Shown piece by piece: positions 9,884-19,105 of a DNA stretch of 53,605 bases. The notes under the pieces were generated by a model that saw nothing but the letters and a program-made list of their open reading frames with translations, made no database searches and had not been told where the DNA came from. The position numbers were made by a program, and so were the translations under genes. The DNA lies in NCBI RefSeq assembly GCF_000429165.1, contig NZ_AUBI01000019.1, positions 1 through 53,605 on the forward strand, given 5' to 3'. Position 1 is the first letter of the stretch. Each line of letters begins with the position of its first letter. The DNA is from Acetobacter nitrogenifigens DSM 23921 = NBRC 105050. GTDB lineage: Bacteria; Pseudomonadota; Alphaproteobacteria; Acetobacterales; Acetobacteraceae.

Positions 9884-9896
9884 CTGCTCAAACTCC

Positions 9897-9913
9897 CTCC
9901 GCCGAGAGCGGAG
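9897..9913. terminator. Possible bidirectional terminator hairpin
   Basis: CTCCGC and GCGGAG pair across a 5-base loop between two convergent genes. There is no good T run, so it is a weak candidate. Confidence 0.3.
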
Positions 9914-9936
9914 AGAGCGGAAGTCGTTTCGCAATA

Positions 9937-10746
9937 CTATTCGCCTGCTGCGGGCAGGATCGCGACGGACGCTTCGCTGGTCAGAACACGGAACGTGAAG
10001 CTTTCCTGCAGATACAGCTCGACAGACTCGGTAGAATGGCTGCTGTACCCGATGGACAGATCCTGCCCGATATTCAGCTCGAAATCGCCGCCACGGATTG
10101 AAAGAACATACACACCCTCGATGGCGGGCGCGAAAACGATTTTGTTTTCCACGAGGCGCTCGATGTGGCGGAGAACCGGATATCCTTCTTCGTTCCCCCC
10201 GCTGACGGCGGCGGAGGCGGCCTCGCCAAGAACGACGGCGTAGGGCCCGTTGACGCCCGCGAGGCGCAACTCGTTCAGCGCATCAGCGATAACCCGAGGG
10301 TAGTCCATGACAGATGTCGGCAAGGTAAGCTTGCGGTTCGACGTTCCCTCACGGACGCCCTGAATCCCGGCGGCGGCGTAACCGTCGAACACAGCGCGAT
10401 CTTCTGCAAAAGCGATCTTCTTCGCCGCATCCTTCAGCGGCTGCCAGTCGGAGTCCAGTGACCCGCGCTCGACGTCGTCAATCGCCTCCCGGCTCAGGGA
10501 GAACGGAATACGAAGCTCCACCAGTGGCAAAACCTCGCGACGTAACGCCCGAATTCCCTCCGCGGGGCCGTCAATTTTCGTCGTGTGACCCGTCGTCACT
10601 GCGGCGAAGCCGACGCCCTTGGGCTCCGGCGCATCCACGACACGGCGCGCGCCAAGGTAACGTTTCAGCGTGCGTGAGGCCTCGTCCTCGATTTCCGCCC
10701 AGGCGGCGTCCGATATGGGAGCGAGATCCCTGTGCAGATTATTCAT
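9937..10746 (-). CDS. Encapsulin shell protein, family 1
   Basis: A 269-residue HK97-fold shell protein of the family once labelled linocin-M18 bacteriocin. It starts MNNLHRDLAPISDAAWAEIEDEA and has the E-loop region with AEGIRALRREVLPLVELRIPF, a central DRAVFDGYAAAGIQG and the C-terminal SIGYSSHSTESVELYLQESFTFRV, all characteristic. Copies self-assemble into a nanocompartment that encloses enzymes bearing a short C-terminal targeting peptide. The gene starts 1 bp after the DyP peroxidase gene ends, so the two are one operon, and that peroxidase carries the targeting peptide. Length is normal for the family. Confidence 0.92.
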   Translation of the reverse strand: MNNLHRDLAPISDAAWAEIEDEASRTLKRYLGARRVVDAPEPKGVGFAAVTTGHTTKIDGPAEGIRALRREVLPLVELRIPFSLSREAIDDVERGSLDSDWQPLKDAAKKIAFAEDRAVFDGYAAAGIQGVREGTSNRKLTLPTSVMDYPRVIADALNELRLAGVNGPYAVVLGEAASAAVSGGNEEGYPVLRHIERLVENKIVFAPAIEGVYVLSIRGGDFELNIGQDLSIGYSSHSTESVELYLQESFTFRVLTSEASVAILPAAGE

Positions 10747-10747
10747 G

Positions 10748-11803
10748 TCAGATTTCTTCCTTCAATGAACCGATACCGAGAGATCCCTTGGGCGAGGCTT
10801 GTTCAACGGGGGGCGACTCACCCGCGCCCTGAACGTCCTCGGCCGCCACGGGCTCTGCGTCCGCAGACGTGGCGTCCAGAAAATCCGCTGTAGGGATAAA
10901 GAACAACGATCCTGTCACAGCGCGGCTGACGTCGAGGAGACGATCATAATTACCCGGCGGCAGGCCGATGAACATGTTGCCGAGCATCCGCTCGATGCGT
11001 GCAGGCGATTTGGCGTACCCTATAAAGTAGGTGCCGAACTCTCCCTTGCCGACATCGCCGAACGGCATGTTGTCGCGGAGAATCTGCAACTGCTCGCCAT
11101 TCTCTTCAATATTCGTCAGAACGTTGTGCGCGTAGCTGGGCTTGGCGGCCTCTGACAGTTCGATGTCCGAGAGCTTCTTGCGTCCGACAATTCTTTCCTG
11201 CTGTTCAACGGGAATCGCATCCCATTTTTTGAGATCATGCAAGTATTTCTGGATGATCACATAGCTTCCGCCAGCGAAATCCAGATCTTCGTCGCCGATT
11301 ATGGTGGCGGCGACGGCGTCCTGCTTCACCGGGTTTTCCGTCCCGTCCACGAACCCCAGCAGGTCGCGCTCGTCGAAATACTTGAACCCATGGACCTCGT
11401 CGACCACGACCGCCGAGCCCTCAAGGCGCGAGACGATGTTGGCCGCAAGTTCGAAGCAGAGGTCCATACGCGCCGCACGGATATGAAACAGCAGATCGCC
11501 CGGCGTTGACGGCGCGTGGTGAACGCCGTTGATTTCACGGAACGGGTGCAGTTCCTTTGGACGAGGCGCGCCGAAAGTCTGATCCCACGCCTCCGACCCC
11601 ACGCCCATCACGCAGGACAGACGACCGTCCGGCGCGCGGAATCCAACGCCGCGCACAAGCGAGGAGAGATCGGCGCAAAGGTCGCGCAGGGTTGCGCCGT
11701 GCTCCGGTCCGCGATGCAACGTCAGGGTCAGAAAAATCGCGGCGCTCGTCAGTTTTTCCCCGACGGCCTGCGGCGTGGCTGAAGACAAACCCTGCTCTCC
11801 CAA
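10748..11803 (-). CDS. Dye-decolorizing peroxidase, encapsulin cargo
   Basis: A 351-residue heme peroxidase of the DyP family. The catalytic Asp lies in GFVDGTENP (residues 150-158, Asp153) and the proximal heme His at about 226 (SYAHNV). The last 15 residues contain LGIGSLK, the classic encapsulin loading peptide, joined by a Pro/Ala/Glu-rich linker of about 35 residues. It would act inside the shell encoded just downstream, probably in peroxide defence. The reading frame opens with a TTG at 11803; a TTG at 11788 has GGAG upstream and is an equally good start. No ATG fits. Confidence 0.92.
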   Translation of the reverse strand: MGEQGLSSATPQAVGEKLTSAAIFLTLTLHRGPEHGATLRDLCADLSSLVRGVGFRAPDGRLSCVMGVGSEAWDQTFGAPRPKELHPFREINGVHHAPSTPGDLLFHIRAARMDLCFELAANIVSRLEGSAVVVDEVHGFKYFDERDLLGFVDGTENPVKQDAVAATIIGDEDLDFAGGSYVIIQKYLHDLKKWDAIPVEQQERIVGRKKLSDIELSEAAKPSYAHNVLTNIEENGEQLQILRDNMPFGDVGKGEFGTYFIGYAKSPARIERMLGNMFIGLPPGNYDRLLDVSRAVTGSLFFIPTADFLDATSADAEPVAAEDVQGAGESPPVEQASPKGSLGIGSLKEEI

Positions 11804-12054
11804 TTCAACCGTCGTGAAATCAGCGCCACGACTTTGCTGCGGGCCTCAACGATCGCCGCCCACGATTTTAGACACCTCGGCGTCAGATCGAAAAGCCCCA
11901 GCGATACTTTACTCACTTGTCGCCCGGACATTGCCGGGCGCCTCAGGACCGTCCAAAGCGCTCTCGCCACTGGCGTCTCTTGCCGGGCACAACCATCTGA
12001 CTGCGCAGAAAGCTCATGTCCGGACGCGCTTGCGGACCACGCAGGCCCGTTCGA

Positions 12055-12954
12055 TCAATGCTTCCGGAGCACTCGTCCGGCGACGACTTCCAGCTTGCTC
12101 AGCAAGGCCGGGTCGCGGTGCGACGGCGCCGTGATCAGAGCATGCTCCAGCGCCCGGTCGCAGCCAGCCGGACACAGGCCGCGCGCCTTGCCAAGCTCCG
12201 GGATCATCGCCTTCACCAAAGCGCGCGCGTGATCGGCGTTGTCGTGCATGACCTTGACCACGGCGTCGACCGTCACGCTGTCGTGCCCGTCGTGCCAGCA
12301 GTCGTAATCCGTCACCATGGCGACCGTCGCGTAGCAAATCTCAGCCTCTCGGGCGAGCTTGGCCTCCGGCATGTTGGTCATGCCGATCACGGCGCAACCC
12401 CAGCTCCGATACAGTTCACTCTCGGCGCGGGTGGAGAACTGCGGTCCTTCCATCACCAGATACGTGCCGCCGCGCGTATGCGGAACGCCCAGTTCCGCCA
12501 GTTTCGCCTGCGCCACGTCGCCTATGCGCGGGCAGACCGGATCGGCCACGGACACATGCGCGACGCATCCCGTGTCGAAGAAGCTTTTCTCGCGCGCGAA
12601 GCTGCGGTCGATGAACTGGTCGACGATGACGAAATGCCCCGGCGGCAAATCCTCGCGCAGCGAGCCGACGGCGGAGAGCGAGATAATGTCAGTGACGCCC
12701 GCAATCTTCATCGCCGCGACATTGGCGCGATAGTTCAGGCGCGAAGGGGGCAGCGGATGGCCCCGACCGTGCCGGGGCAAAAACACGCAACGCACGCCGT
12801 CCAGCGTGCCGAACAGCAGTTCGTCAGACGGCGCGCCCCAGGGCGTCTCGACCTTGCGCCACTCCTTGTTCTCGAGCCCCGCGATGTCATAGAGGCCGGA
12901 CCCTCCGATGACGCCGATGACGGGGCTCACGCTCTGCGTAGCGTTAGTGGACAT
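12055..12954 (-). CDS. mtnP: S-methyl-5'-thioadenosine phosphorylase
   Basis: A 299-residue purine nucleoside phosphorylase-family enzyme that phosphorolyses methylthioadenosine to adenine and methylthioribose-1-phosphate in the methionine salvage route. It has the N-terminal GVIGGSGLYDI phosphate loop, FLPRHGRGH, the substrate-site MEGPQFSTRAE and the later GMTNMPEA stretch. The start overlaps the end of the cytochrome c1 gene by 11 bp, so it is the last gene of the petBC transcript; the functional link is unclear. No other salvage gene is visible. Confidence 0.9.
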   Translation of the reverse strand: MSTNATQSVSPVIGVIGGSGLYDIAGLENKEWRKVETPWGAPSDELLFGTLDGVRCVFLPRHGRGHPLPPSRLNYRANVAAMKIAGVTDIISLSAVGSLREDLPPGHFVIVDQFIDRSFAREKSFFDTGCVAHVSVADPVCPRIGDVAQAKLAELGVPHTRGGTYLVMEGPQFSTRAESELYRSWGCAVIGMTNMPEAKLAREAEICYATVAMVTDYDCWHDGHDSVTVDAVVKVMHDNADHARALVKAMIPELGKARGLCPAGCDRALEHALITAPSHRDPALLSKLEVVAGRVLRKH

Positions 12955-13702
12955 TGGACCAGACTCTCCGTTTGAGAATGAAAAGAAGGCAACCGAGGAA
13001 CAGCAGGTAAAGCGTTACGCGCACGCCGACGCGGCGTCTCTCGTCAAGATGGGGCTGGGCGACCCACGCCAGAAAGGTCGTGACGTCCTGCGCTTCCTGA
13101 TCCAGCGTCGCCTGCGTGCCGTCGGCATAAACCACCGAACCGTCATGCAGCGGCGGCGGCATGGCGATGGTCCGCCCCAGAGCGAAGCGGTTGTAGAACG
13201 TATCCTTGGCCTCCGTCACGCCCGCAGGCGGCGGCCCATAGCCAGTCAACAGGGCGTAGATACGATCAGGACCGCCGGGATAGACGACCGCGAGCCGCGA
13301 TTGATCGGGCGGGATGACCGCGCCCGGCGTCAGGCCCCGCGCCACAGGCGGCGTCGGGAAAGCATCATCCAGTGTCGCAGGACGCGTCTTTCCTTCCACG
13401 CCGTCTGGAACCGTATGGCTCTCCGCGACGGCCTCAGCCTGATGGTCGTTCAGGCCCATCCCGCGAAGATCGCCGAAATAGACATGCTCCATCCCGTGGC
13501 AGTTGGAGCAGACCTGTGCGTAGACGGCGTAGCCGCGCTGAACGCTGGCGAGGTCGAAATGGCCGAGCGGTCCGTCGAAGCTCCACGCCCGTTTCGGCGC
13601 AGGGTCATGATCGCCCTTGGCGGCGAAAGACGACGCCGGAGACAGGAGCGCTGCGACAATGGCGGCGCTCGCCACCCCCCTCAGAAAGGACGGTCGGTTC
13701 AT
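12944..13702 (-). CDS. petC: Cytochrome c1 subunit of the bc1 complex
   Basis: A 252-residue cytochrome c1. It has a Sec signal peptide (hydrophobic segment about residues 9-27), the heme-binding CSNCH motif followed by GMEHVYFGDLRGMG, the Met ligand region AMPPPLHDG, and one C-terminal membrane anchor (LYLLFLGCLLFIL). The ATG at 13702 overlaps the cytochrome b stop by 4 bp. It would pass electrons from the Rieske protein to a soluble or membrane cytochrome c in the periplasm. It is slightly smaller than typical for the family. Confidence 0.9.
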   Translation of the reverse strand: MNRPSFLRGVASAAIVAALLSPASSFAAKGDHDPAPKRAWSFDGPLGHFDLASVQRGYAVYAQVCSNCHGMEHVYFGDLRGMGLNDHQAEAVAESHTVPDGVEGKTRPATLDDAFPTPPVARGLTPGAVIPPDQSRLAVVYPGGPDRIYALLTGYGPPPAGVTEAKDTFYNRFALGRTIAMPPPLHDGSVVYADGTQATLDQEAQDVTTFLAWVAQPHLDERRRVGVRVTLYLLFLGCLLFILKRRVWSNVH

Positions 13703-14916
13703 GGCGCGCGCTTCGCCGCCGCGATCTCGCGATGCGAGACCAGCGGCATGAGGGCAAGAAAATGCACGAAGTAATAGAGCGTGGCCGCCTGCCCGACATA
13801 TAGCCACACACCCTGAACATGCCGTGCGCCAGCCATGCCCAGCAGAATGAAAGACACAACCAGCGCAGCCATCCCGGCCCGATAGACCGGACGCTCGCGG
13901 GCGGAGCGGACCGGCGACGTATCAAGCCAGGGCGCAGCGAAGAGCACGAGAATGGAGCCTACCGACGCCAGCAGCCCACCCAGTTTGGACGGCACCGACT
14001 GCAGGACGCCATAGAACGGCAGCAGGTACCATTCGGGCTCTATGTTGGGCGGCGTGCGCATCGGGTTGGCGGGACGATAATTCGCCGGTTCGACGATCAG
14101 GCTCGGCAAAAAGAACATCACCGCCGCGAACGCCAGAGCGAAGACGACCAGCGCAAGCCCGTCTTTGGCTGTGAAATACGGATGGAACGGAAGGGTTTCG
14201 CTCGGCCCTGCTGGAGGGCGGCCGCTCGGCGTCCCCGGCCCGGAGACATGCAGCACCGCGATATGCAGCCCGACGACGCCGAGCACCGCAAACGCGAGCG
14301 TGAAATGCAGAACGAACAGACGATGCAGAGTCCCGTCGCCCGGATGATCGCCACCGAGGAACATGCGCTCCAGAAGAGGCCCCACGCCCGGGACGGCAGC
14401 GATCGCTTTCCCGGCGACGTCGGCGCCCCAGTAAGACATCTGCCCCCACGGCAACACGTAACCAGCGAAAGCGGTGACAAGCACCATCGCGAACAAGGTC
14501 ATGCCGATCAGCCAGAGCAACGCGCGCGGTGCCTTGTAGGAGCCGTAATAAAGCCCCCTGAACAGATGCAGATACAACGCGCCAACGAACAGGCTGGCGC
14601 CGGTCATATGCATTGAGCGCAATAGCCAGCCGCCGGGGACGCGTCGCTCGATCTCCTCGATTGAGGCGAAAGCATCTGCGGCGCTGGGCGTGTAGTGCAG
14701 GGCCAACGCCAGACCGGACAACAGCATCAACGTCAGAGCAACGGTCAGCATCGCGCCGACCGTCCACAACAGATTGAGGGAGCGTGGCATCGGGAAGCGG
14801 ACATATTCACGCTTGAAGACCCCGACCACCGGCAGTCGCGTGTCGACCCAACCCAGCGGTCCCGCGGGATGATCGACCGAGCAGTCAGTGTCGTGGTCTG
14901 AAGGCGCCGTCGTCAT
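13699..14916 (-). CDS. petB: Cytochrome b subunit of the bc1 complex
   Basis: A 405-residue integral membrane protein with about eight helices. The two heme-ligating His pairs are seen in RSMHMTGASLF / LYLHLFRG and LFVLHFTLAF / GLHIAVLHVSG, and the quinol-oxidation motif PEWY is in EPEWYLLPFY. The ATG at 14916 with GAGAGGG seven bases upstream is the best start; the frame stays open upstream. The gene is followed by cytochrome c1 with a 4-bp overlap. The Rieske iron-sulfur gene, normally first in this operon, is not present before it: the divergent hemF begins 204 bp away. Confidence 0.92.
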   Translation of the reverse strand: MTTAPSDHDTDCSVDHPAGPLGWVDTRLPVVGVFKREYVRFPMPRSLNLLWTVGAMLTVALTLMLLSGLALALHYTPSAADAFASIEEIERRVPGGWLLRSMHMTGASLFVGALYLHLFRGLYYGSYKAPRALLWLIGMTLFAMVLVTAFAGYVLPWGQMSYWGADVAGKAIAAVPGVGPLLERMFLGGDHPGDGTLHRLFVLHFTLAFAVLGVVGLHIAVLHVSGPGTPSGRPPAGPSETLPFHPYFTAKDGLALVVFALAFAAVMFFLPSLIVEPANYRPANPMRTPPNIEPEWYLLPFYGVLQSVPSKLGGLLASVGSILVLFAAPWLDTSPVRSARERPVYRAGMAALVVSFILLGMAGARHVQGVWLYVGQAATLYYFVHFLALMPLVSHREIAAAKRAP

Positions 14917-15119
14917 GCGCATTCCCTCTCGAAGCCGAAAAGCCGGAAATCGGTTGCGCGACCAGAGCCCGCGCGCCTGTTTAACGGCCGAGCCGCCACT
15001 CTTGCAATGAGCCCGACCTTGCAATGATTGACTGGATGGCGCACCCGTCTTGCGCGACTGGCGACGCCGCGCGAACGCAGCGCGTGCGGCCGGACGAGCA
15101 AACAGGCGGAGGCCCCGAT

Positions 15120-16031
15120 ATGGAACAGTCCGAGAACGTCGGCGCAACGCATGAGGCTATGAAGGCCGAGGCCCGGAGCTGGTTCGAAACGCTACGCGAC
15201 CGGATCTGCAACGCGTTCGAAGCGATCGAGCAGGACGCGGTGGAGCACGGGACGCAGACCCTGCCAGGCCGGGAGGCCGCCGGACGCTTTGAGCGCAAAA
15301 GCTGGTCGCGCGAAGACGAAAGCGGCGGCCATGGCGGCGGCGGCGTTATGAGCCTGATGCGTGGGCGGGTGTTCGAGAAGGTCGGCGTCAACGTCTCGAC
15401 GGTGCAGGGCGAATTCAGCCCCGAGTTTCGCAAGACCATTCCTGGAGCGGCGGAGGATCCTCGCTTTTTCGCCACGGGAATCAGCCTTGTGGCGCATATG
15501 AGCAATCCGCTCGTTCCCGCCGCGCATTTCAACACGCGCATGATCGTCACGACCGAAGGCTGGTTCGGCGGCGGCGGCGACATCACCCCAATGTTCCCCG
15601 AAAGCGCTGAGGCGCAGGACGACGCCGCGCGCTTTCACAAGGGGTTCGAAACCGCGTGCGACCGCCACGACCCGGATTACTATCCGCGCTTCAAGGCGTG
15701 GTGTGACAAATACTTCTACCTGCCGCACCGCATGGAGCCGCGCGGACTGGGCGGAATTTTCTACGACCACCTGCGAAGCGGCGACGCAGGACGCGACTTC
15801 GCCTTCACCCGCGACGTCGGGCTTGCCTTTCTGGAGACCTATCCCGAGATTGTCCGCGCCCGCATGTTGGAACCCTGGACGCCCGAACAGCGCGAAGCGC
15901 AGCTGGTCCGACGCGGACGTTATGTCGAGTTCAACCTGCTGCACGACCGGGGCACGCTGTTCGGGCTTCGGACCAACGGCAACACAGAAGCCATCCTGAT
16001 GAGCCTGCCACCAGAGGTGAAATGGCCCTGA
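15120..16031 (+). CDS. hemF: Oxygen-dependent coproporphyrinogen III oxidase
   Basis: A 303-residue enzyme that uses O2 to convert coproporphyrinogen III to protoporphyrinogen IX in heme synthesis. The family signatures are clear: [22 protein letters not shown], a [21 protein letters not shown] stretch, and the C-terminal [23 protein letters not shown]. The ATG at 15120 has GGAGG seven bases upstream and gives the normal length; the open frame further upstream (from 15024) is unlikely to be translated. It is divergent from petB, which would place heme supply beside a heme-protein operon. Confidence 0.95.
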   Translation: MEQSENVGATHEAMKAEARSWFETLRDRICNAFEAIEQDAVEHGTQTLPGREAAGRFERKSWSREDESGGHGGGGVMSLMRGRVFEKVGVNVSTVQGEFSPEFRKTIPGAAEDPRFFATGISLVAHMSNPLVPAAHFNTRMIVTTEGWFGGGGDITPMFPESAEAQDDAARFHKGFETACDRHDPDYYPRFKAWCDKYFYLPHRMEPRGLGGIFYDHLRSGDAGRDFAFTRDVGLAFLETYPEIVRARMLEPWTPEQREAQLVRRGRYVEFNLLHDRGTLFGLRTNGNTEAILMSLPPEVKWP

Positions 16032-16090
16032 TTTTGCCGCAGACGCGCTTTAACCTGGTTGTAAGGCTGGTCGTTTGAACTGATAAAGCG

Positions 16091-17299
16091 ATGAAGGGAG
16101 TCTGGAGTCACGTGCCTGAGGCCGATTACGACGTAACTGAAGACGGGAGCGAAGCCCCACGACGTCGCGAGCGAAAGCCGCCGCTGAACGTCGCGGCCCG
16201 CCGCGACGTCCTGAAAACTGTCGGCGCTGTCGTGGGGGCGTTGACCGCCGCCCGCTGCGGCCTCCTGCACGCCGCGCCTCCTCTACGCACGCAACACGCT
16301 CGCCCCGACATCGAGACGGTGGCGCAGGTCACTGCGGCCACGGCGATCGGCACCCCGACTTTGATTGTGGCTGGAAACGCAGCCCCCGCACGCTGGGCGT
16401 CGCTCATCGCCTCGAGTTTTTCGGAAACGCTCTCCACCGACTCCCCGATCGTCCTGCGAAAGACCGGCGGCCAGGACGGCGTGACAGGCGCGAACCTGTT
16501 TGACTCACTCGCTTCCGCAGACGAGAGCGGCAGCGCGCTGCTGGCGCCGGGCGCGGCCATTCTCGCCGCCCAGGCCGGCGATCCGCGCGTGCATTTCGAC
16601 TATCAACGCTGGCTGCCCGTGCTGCTCAGCGTTAGCGCCCCTATCGCCGTCGGTCGCGTGGACTTCCGGCGCAGCTTACGCACCATGCTGAAGGACCGTC
16701 CTGTTCGCGTCGCAGTTTCCGCGCCGAATGGACTTGAATTGCCGACCATGCTTGCGCTGACGATCCTGTCGATGCGCGTGATTCCAGTCAGCGGCTTCGG
16801 TGGAGCAGAGGCGGCCATAGGCGCCCTGCGCCGCGGCGAGGTCGACGTCGTACAGCTCCCCGCTGACTCTGCCCACCCTGACTTGTTGCAGGGTTTGGCC
16901 GCAGACGGTTTCGAACCACTGTTCGCCATCACGCCGACTGCTGATCCGAGCGTCTCCATCGCACAGGATTTCACCACCCGCTATGAGGCGTTGCGAGGTC
17001 ACGCTCCCACGCACCCCCTTTACCCCGCATTCAAAGCCACAGCTGCGGCCGCGTGCGTCGACATGGCGCTCGTATTGCCCATGCTCACGCCGCCCGCACA
17101 GGCCGCGCGTTGGCGGCACGCCGCAACACTGGCGGCCGCCCAGCCCGAAGCCACGGCAATGGCGAAAAATGATGGCGGTCGCTTGATAGCGGGCGCAGAC
17201 GACGCTTCCGTCTACGCTGCGTTGGCGCCAGACCTCTCGGCCATACTCGCTCTGCGACGGTGGCTCGCGGAGCACGGACCGTCTTGGCGAGTAGGCTGA
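16091..17299 (+). CDS. Tat-exported Bug/TctC-like solute-binding protein
   Basis: A 402-residue protein with a long polar N tail, then RRDVLKTVGAVVGALTA (about residues 37-53), which fits a twin-arginine signal peptide. The mature part resembles the Bug/TctC periplasmic binding family: a VAGNAAPARWASLIASSF segment, a G-x-x-G-ANLFDSL segment, a FDYQRWLPVLLSVSAPIAV strand-turn, and an EAAIGALRRGEVDVVQLPA stretch. No tripartite transporter membrane gene is near it, so the ligand and partner are unknown. It lies 59 bp after hemF. Similarity to the family is remote and judged by eye. Confidence 0.6.
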   Translation: MKGVWSHVPEADYDVTEDGSEAPRRRERKPPLNVAARRDVLKTVGAVVGALTAARCGLLHAAPPLRTQHARPDIETVAQVTAATAIGTPTLIVAGNAAPARWASLIASSFSETLSTDSPIVLRKTGGQDGVTGANLFDSLASADESGSALLAPGAAILAAQAGDPRVHFDYQRWLPVLLSVSAPIAVGRVDFRRSLRTMLKDRPVRVAVSAPNGLELPTMLALTILSMRVIPVSGFGGAEAAIGALRRGEVDVVQLPADSAHPDLLQGLAADGFEPLFAITPTADPSVSIAQDFTTRYEALRGHAPTHPLYPAFKATAAAACVDMALVLPMLTPPAQAARWRHAATLAAAQPEATAMAKNDGGRLIAGADDASVYAALAPDLSAILALRRWLAEHGPSWRVG

Positions 17300-17493
17300 T
17301 CTGATAAAATCTGGCTGGCGGCAGCCCACGATTTGAGATCACGGTTTCATCGAGCGCAATGTCGCCGAGCCGCAGTCAGCCACAGCGTGTGCCGCGATAT
17401 CCGCCAGGCGCCGATCTTAACGTCTGGACATGCACATCACACAGGCCCCGCCCCATCGCGGCGCCGGACTGCCTCCCTGACGAAGATCAGGAA

Positions 17494-18279
17494 TCAGGGC
17501 GGGTTCAGGACGCTTTTACGAAAATCCTCGCATAGTCTTTGCGTGCCGCCCGCGAGTATTCCCACATCACTGCCGATCGCTACGAACCGCGCGCCCATCT
17601 CGACATAGCGCTGCGACAGAGACAGATTGCTTGACAGGATTCCGGCCGGTTTCCCTGCGTCCATAATGGTATGGAGCGCCGCCTCGACGTGGCGTTGAAC
17701 ATCGACATGCCCCGGATTTCCGCGATGTCCAAGATCGGCCGCCAAATCTGCCGGGCCGATAAAGACGCCATCAACGCCATCGACCTTAAGTATATCATCG
17801 AGCGCAGCAAGGCCCCTGCGGCTCTCCACTTGCAATAGCAGACAAATTTCTTCGTCAGCCGTTTGCAGATAATCCGGAAGCCGATTGAACGACGATGCTC
17901 TGGCCAACGCGGCGCCCACGCCGCGTTTTCCTGCCGGAGCATAGCGCACGGCGCGCACCATTTCCGCCGCCTGCTCGGCCGATTCAATCATAGGCACGAG
18001 GATCGTCTGCGCGCCCGCATCGAGTATCTGCTTTATCATCCATGTTTCGGGCGCTACAGGGCGCACAACGGCCTGTCCTCGCCCCGCCACAATGGCCTGC
18101 AGTTGCCGCATGATGCTGCGAATATCGTTAGGAGCGTGTTCACCATCCACAAGAAGCCAGTCATATCCGGCTCCAGCACAGATTTCCGCCGTGTAGGCGT
18201 CCGCCAACGCAAGCCAGAGTCCGATGAGGGGCTTATCCCCCCCTAGAGACGCCTTGAAGGCGTTTGACGGAGCAGGCAT
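17494..18279 (-). CDS. hpaI: 4-hydroxy-2-oxoheptane-1,7-dioate aldolase
   Basis: A 261-residue class II aldolase of the HpcH/HpaI family that splits 4-hydroxy-2-ketoheptanedioate into pyruvate and succinic semialdehyde, the last carbon-cleaving step of homoprotocatechuate breakdown. Active-site regions are VDGEHAPND (catalytic His), a VRPVAPETWMIKQILDAG segment with the conserved Arg, LLLQVESRRGL with a metal Glu, and DGVFIGPADLAADLG with the metal Asp. The ATG at 18279 lies 4 bp after the hpaH stop and gives the length of E. coli HpaI; an ATG at 18300 would overlap hpaH. Confidence 0.9.
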   Translation of the reverse strand: MPAPSNAFKASLGGDKPLIGLWLALADAYTAEICAGAGYDWLLVDGEHAPNDIRSIMRQLQAIVAGRGQAVVRPVAPETWMIKQILDAGAQTILVPMIESAEQAAEMVRAVRYAPAGKRGVGAALARASSFNRLPDYLQTADEEICLLLQVESRRGLAALDDILKVDGVDGVFIGPADLAADLGHRGNPGHVDVQRHVEAALHTIMDAGKPAGILSSNLSLSQRYVEMGARFVAIGSDVGILAGGTQRLCEDFRKSVLNPP

Positions 18280-18283
18280 GGCT

Positions 18284-19096
18284 TTACGCGTTCCTTTCAA
18301 AAAAGCAGCTTATGGTTCCAAGCTTCCCGTAATCAGCGACTATGGTGTCGCCTGGCCTGGCTTCGACCGGCCGTATGAAGGAACCGGAAAGCACGACCTG
18401 CCCCGCCTCGATCTTGCCGCCATACTGTTTCAGGCGCGCCGCAAGCCACGCAATGCCCCGCGCCGGGTGGTTGAGAACACCGGCGCCAAGCCCGGTTTCT
18501 TCTACCACTGCGTTACGAGAAACCATAGCTCCTGCCCAGCGCATATCGACATCATCGACGTGATGCCTGCTCCCGCCAAGCACAATGCCCGCGTTCGCCG
18601 CGTTATCTGACACAGTGTCTATGATGGAGCGCGGAGTCTTTGTGGTGGGATCAACGCGCAATATCCGTGTATCCAGAATCTCCAGCGCGGGGACCACATA
18701 GTCCGTCGCAGCGAGCACGTCGAAAGAAGAGATCGCGTCACCCGTCAGATCCCGCTTGAAGACAAAGGCAAGCTCCGCTTCAATCCGCGGCTGGATGAAG
18801 CGCGTTGCGGCGATACTCGCGCCATCTTCAAACAGCATATCGTCAAAAAGTACGCCCGAGTCGGGGGTATCAATTCCAAGGGCGCACTGCATCGCGCGAG
18901 AAGTAAGGCCAATCTTCCAGCCGATGACTCTTCGGCCTGACAGAAGTTTTTTTCTTATCCATGCATCCTGAATCGCATACGCATCCTCAAGAGCAGCGTC
19001 CGGATATTTGAGGGAAAGCAACCCGATCTGCTTTCTGGTACGTTCCGCTTCATCCAGAGACTCAGCGGCCGACAATATCTGCTCCGATGTCAGCAT
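18284..19096 (-). CDS. hpaH: 2-oxo-hept-4-ene-1,7-dioate hydratase
   Basis: A 270-residue hydratase of the HpaH/MhpD family (E. coli HpaH is 267). It adds water to 2-oxohept-ene-dioate to give the HpaI substrate. Typical segments are GWKIGLTSRAMQ, DSGVLFDDML, PRIEAELAFVFKRDL with metal-binding acidic residues, and the NHPARGIAWLAARL region near the C terminus. It has a strong ribosome site (GGGAGG) and sits 9 bp downstream of the hpaG-like gene and 4 bp before hpaI. Confidence 0.92.
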   Translation of the reverse strand: MLTSEQILSAAESLDEAERTRKQIGLLSLKYPDAALEDAYAIQDAWIRKKLLSGRRVIGWKIGLTSRAMQCALGIDTPDSGVLFDDMLFEDGASIAATRFIQPRIEAELAFVFKRDLTGDAISSFDVLAATDYVVPALEILDTRILRVDPTTKTPRSIIDTVSDNAANAGIVLGGSRHHVDDVDMRWAGAMVSRNAVVEETGLGAGVLNHPARGIAWLAARLKQYGGKIEAGQVVLSGSFIRPVEARPGDTIVADYGKLGTISCFFERNA

Positions 19097-19105
19097 GTCG
19101 CCTCC

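Noticed and set aside
9937..10746. Naming the shell protein a linocin M18 bacteriocin
   Set aside because: The adjacent peroxidase with a cargo peptide makes the encapsulin role far more likely.
12016..12975. A 319-codon plus-strand open frame opposite mtnP
   Set aside because: It is the antisense shadow of a clearly recognised gene, with arginine- and histidine-rich shadow composition.
13819..14616. A 265-codon plus-strand open frame opposite petB
   Set aside because: Shadow of cytochrome b; no domain features of its own.
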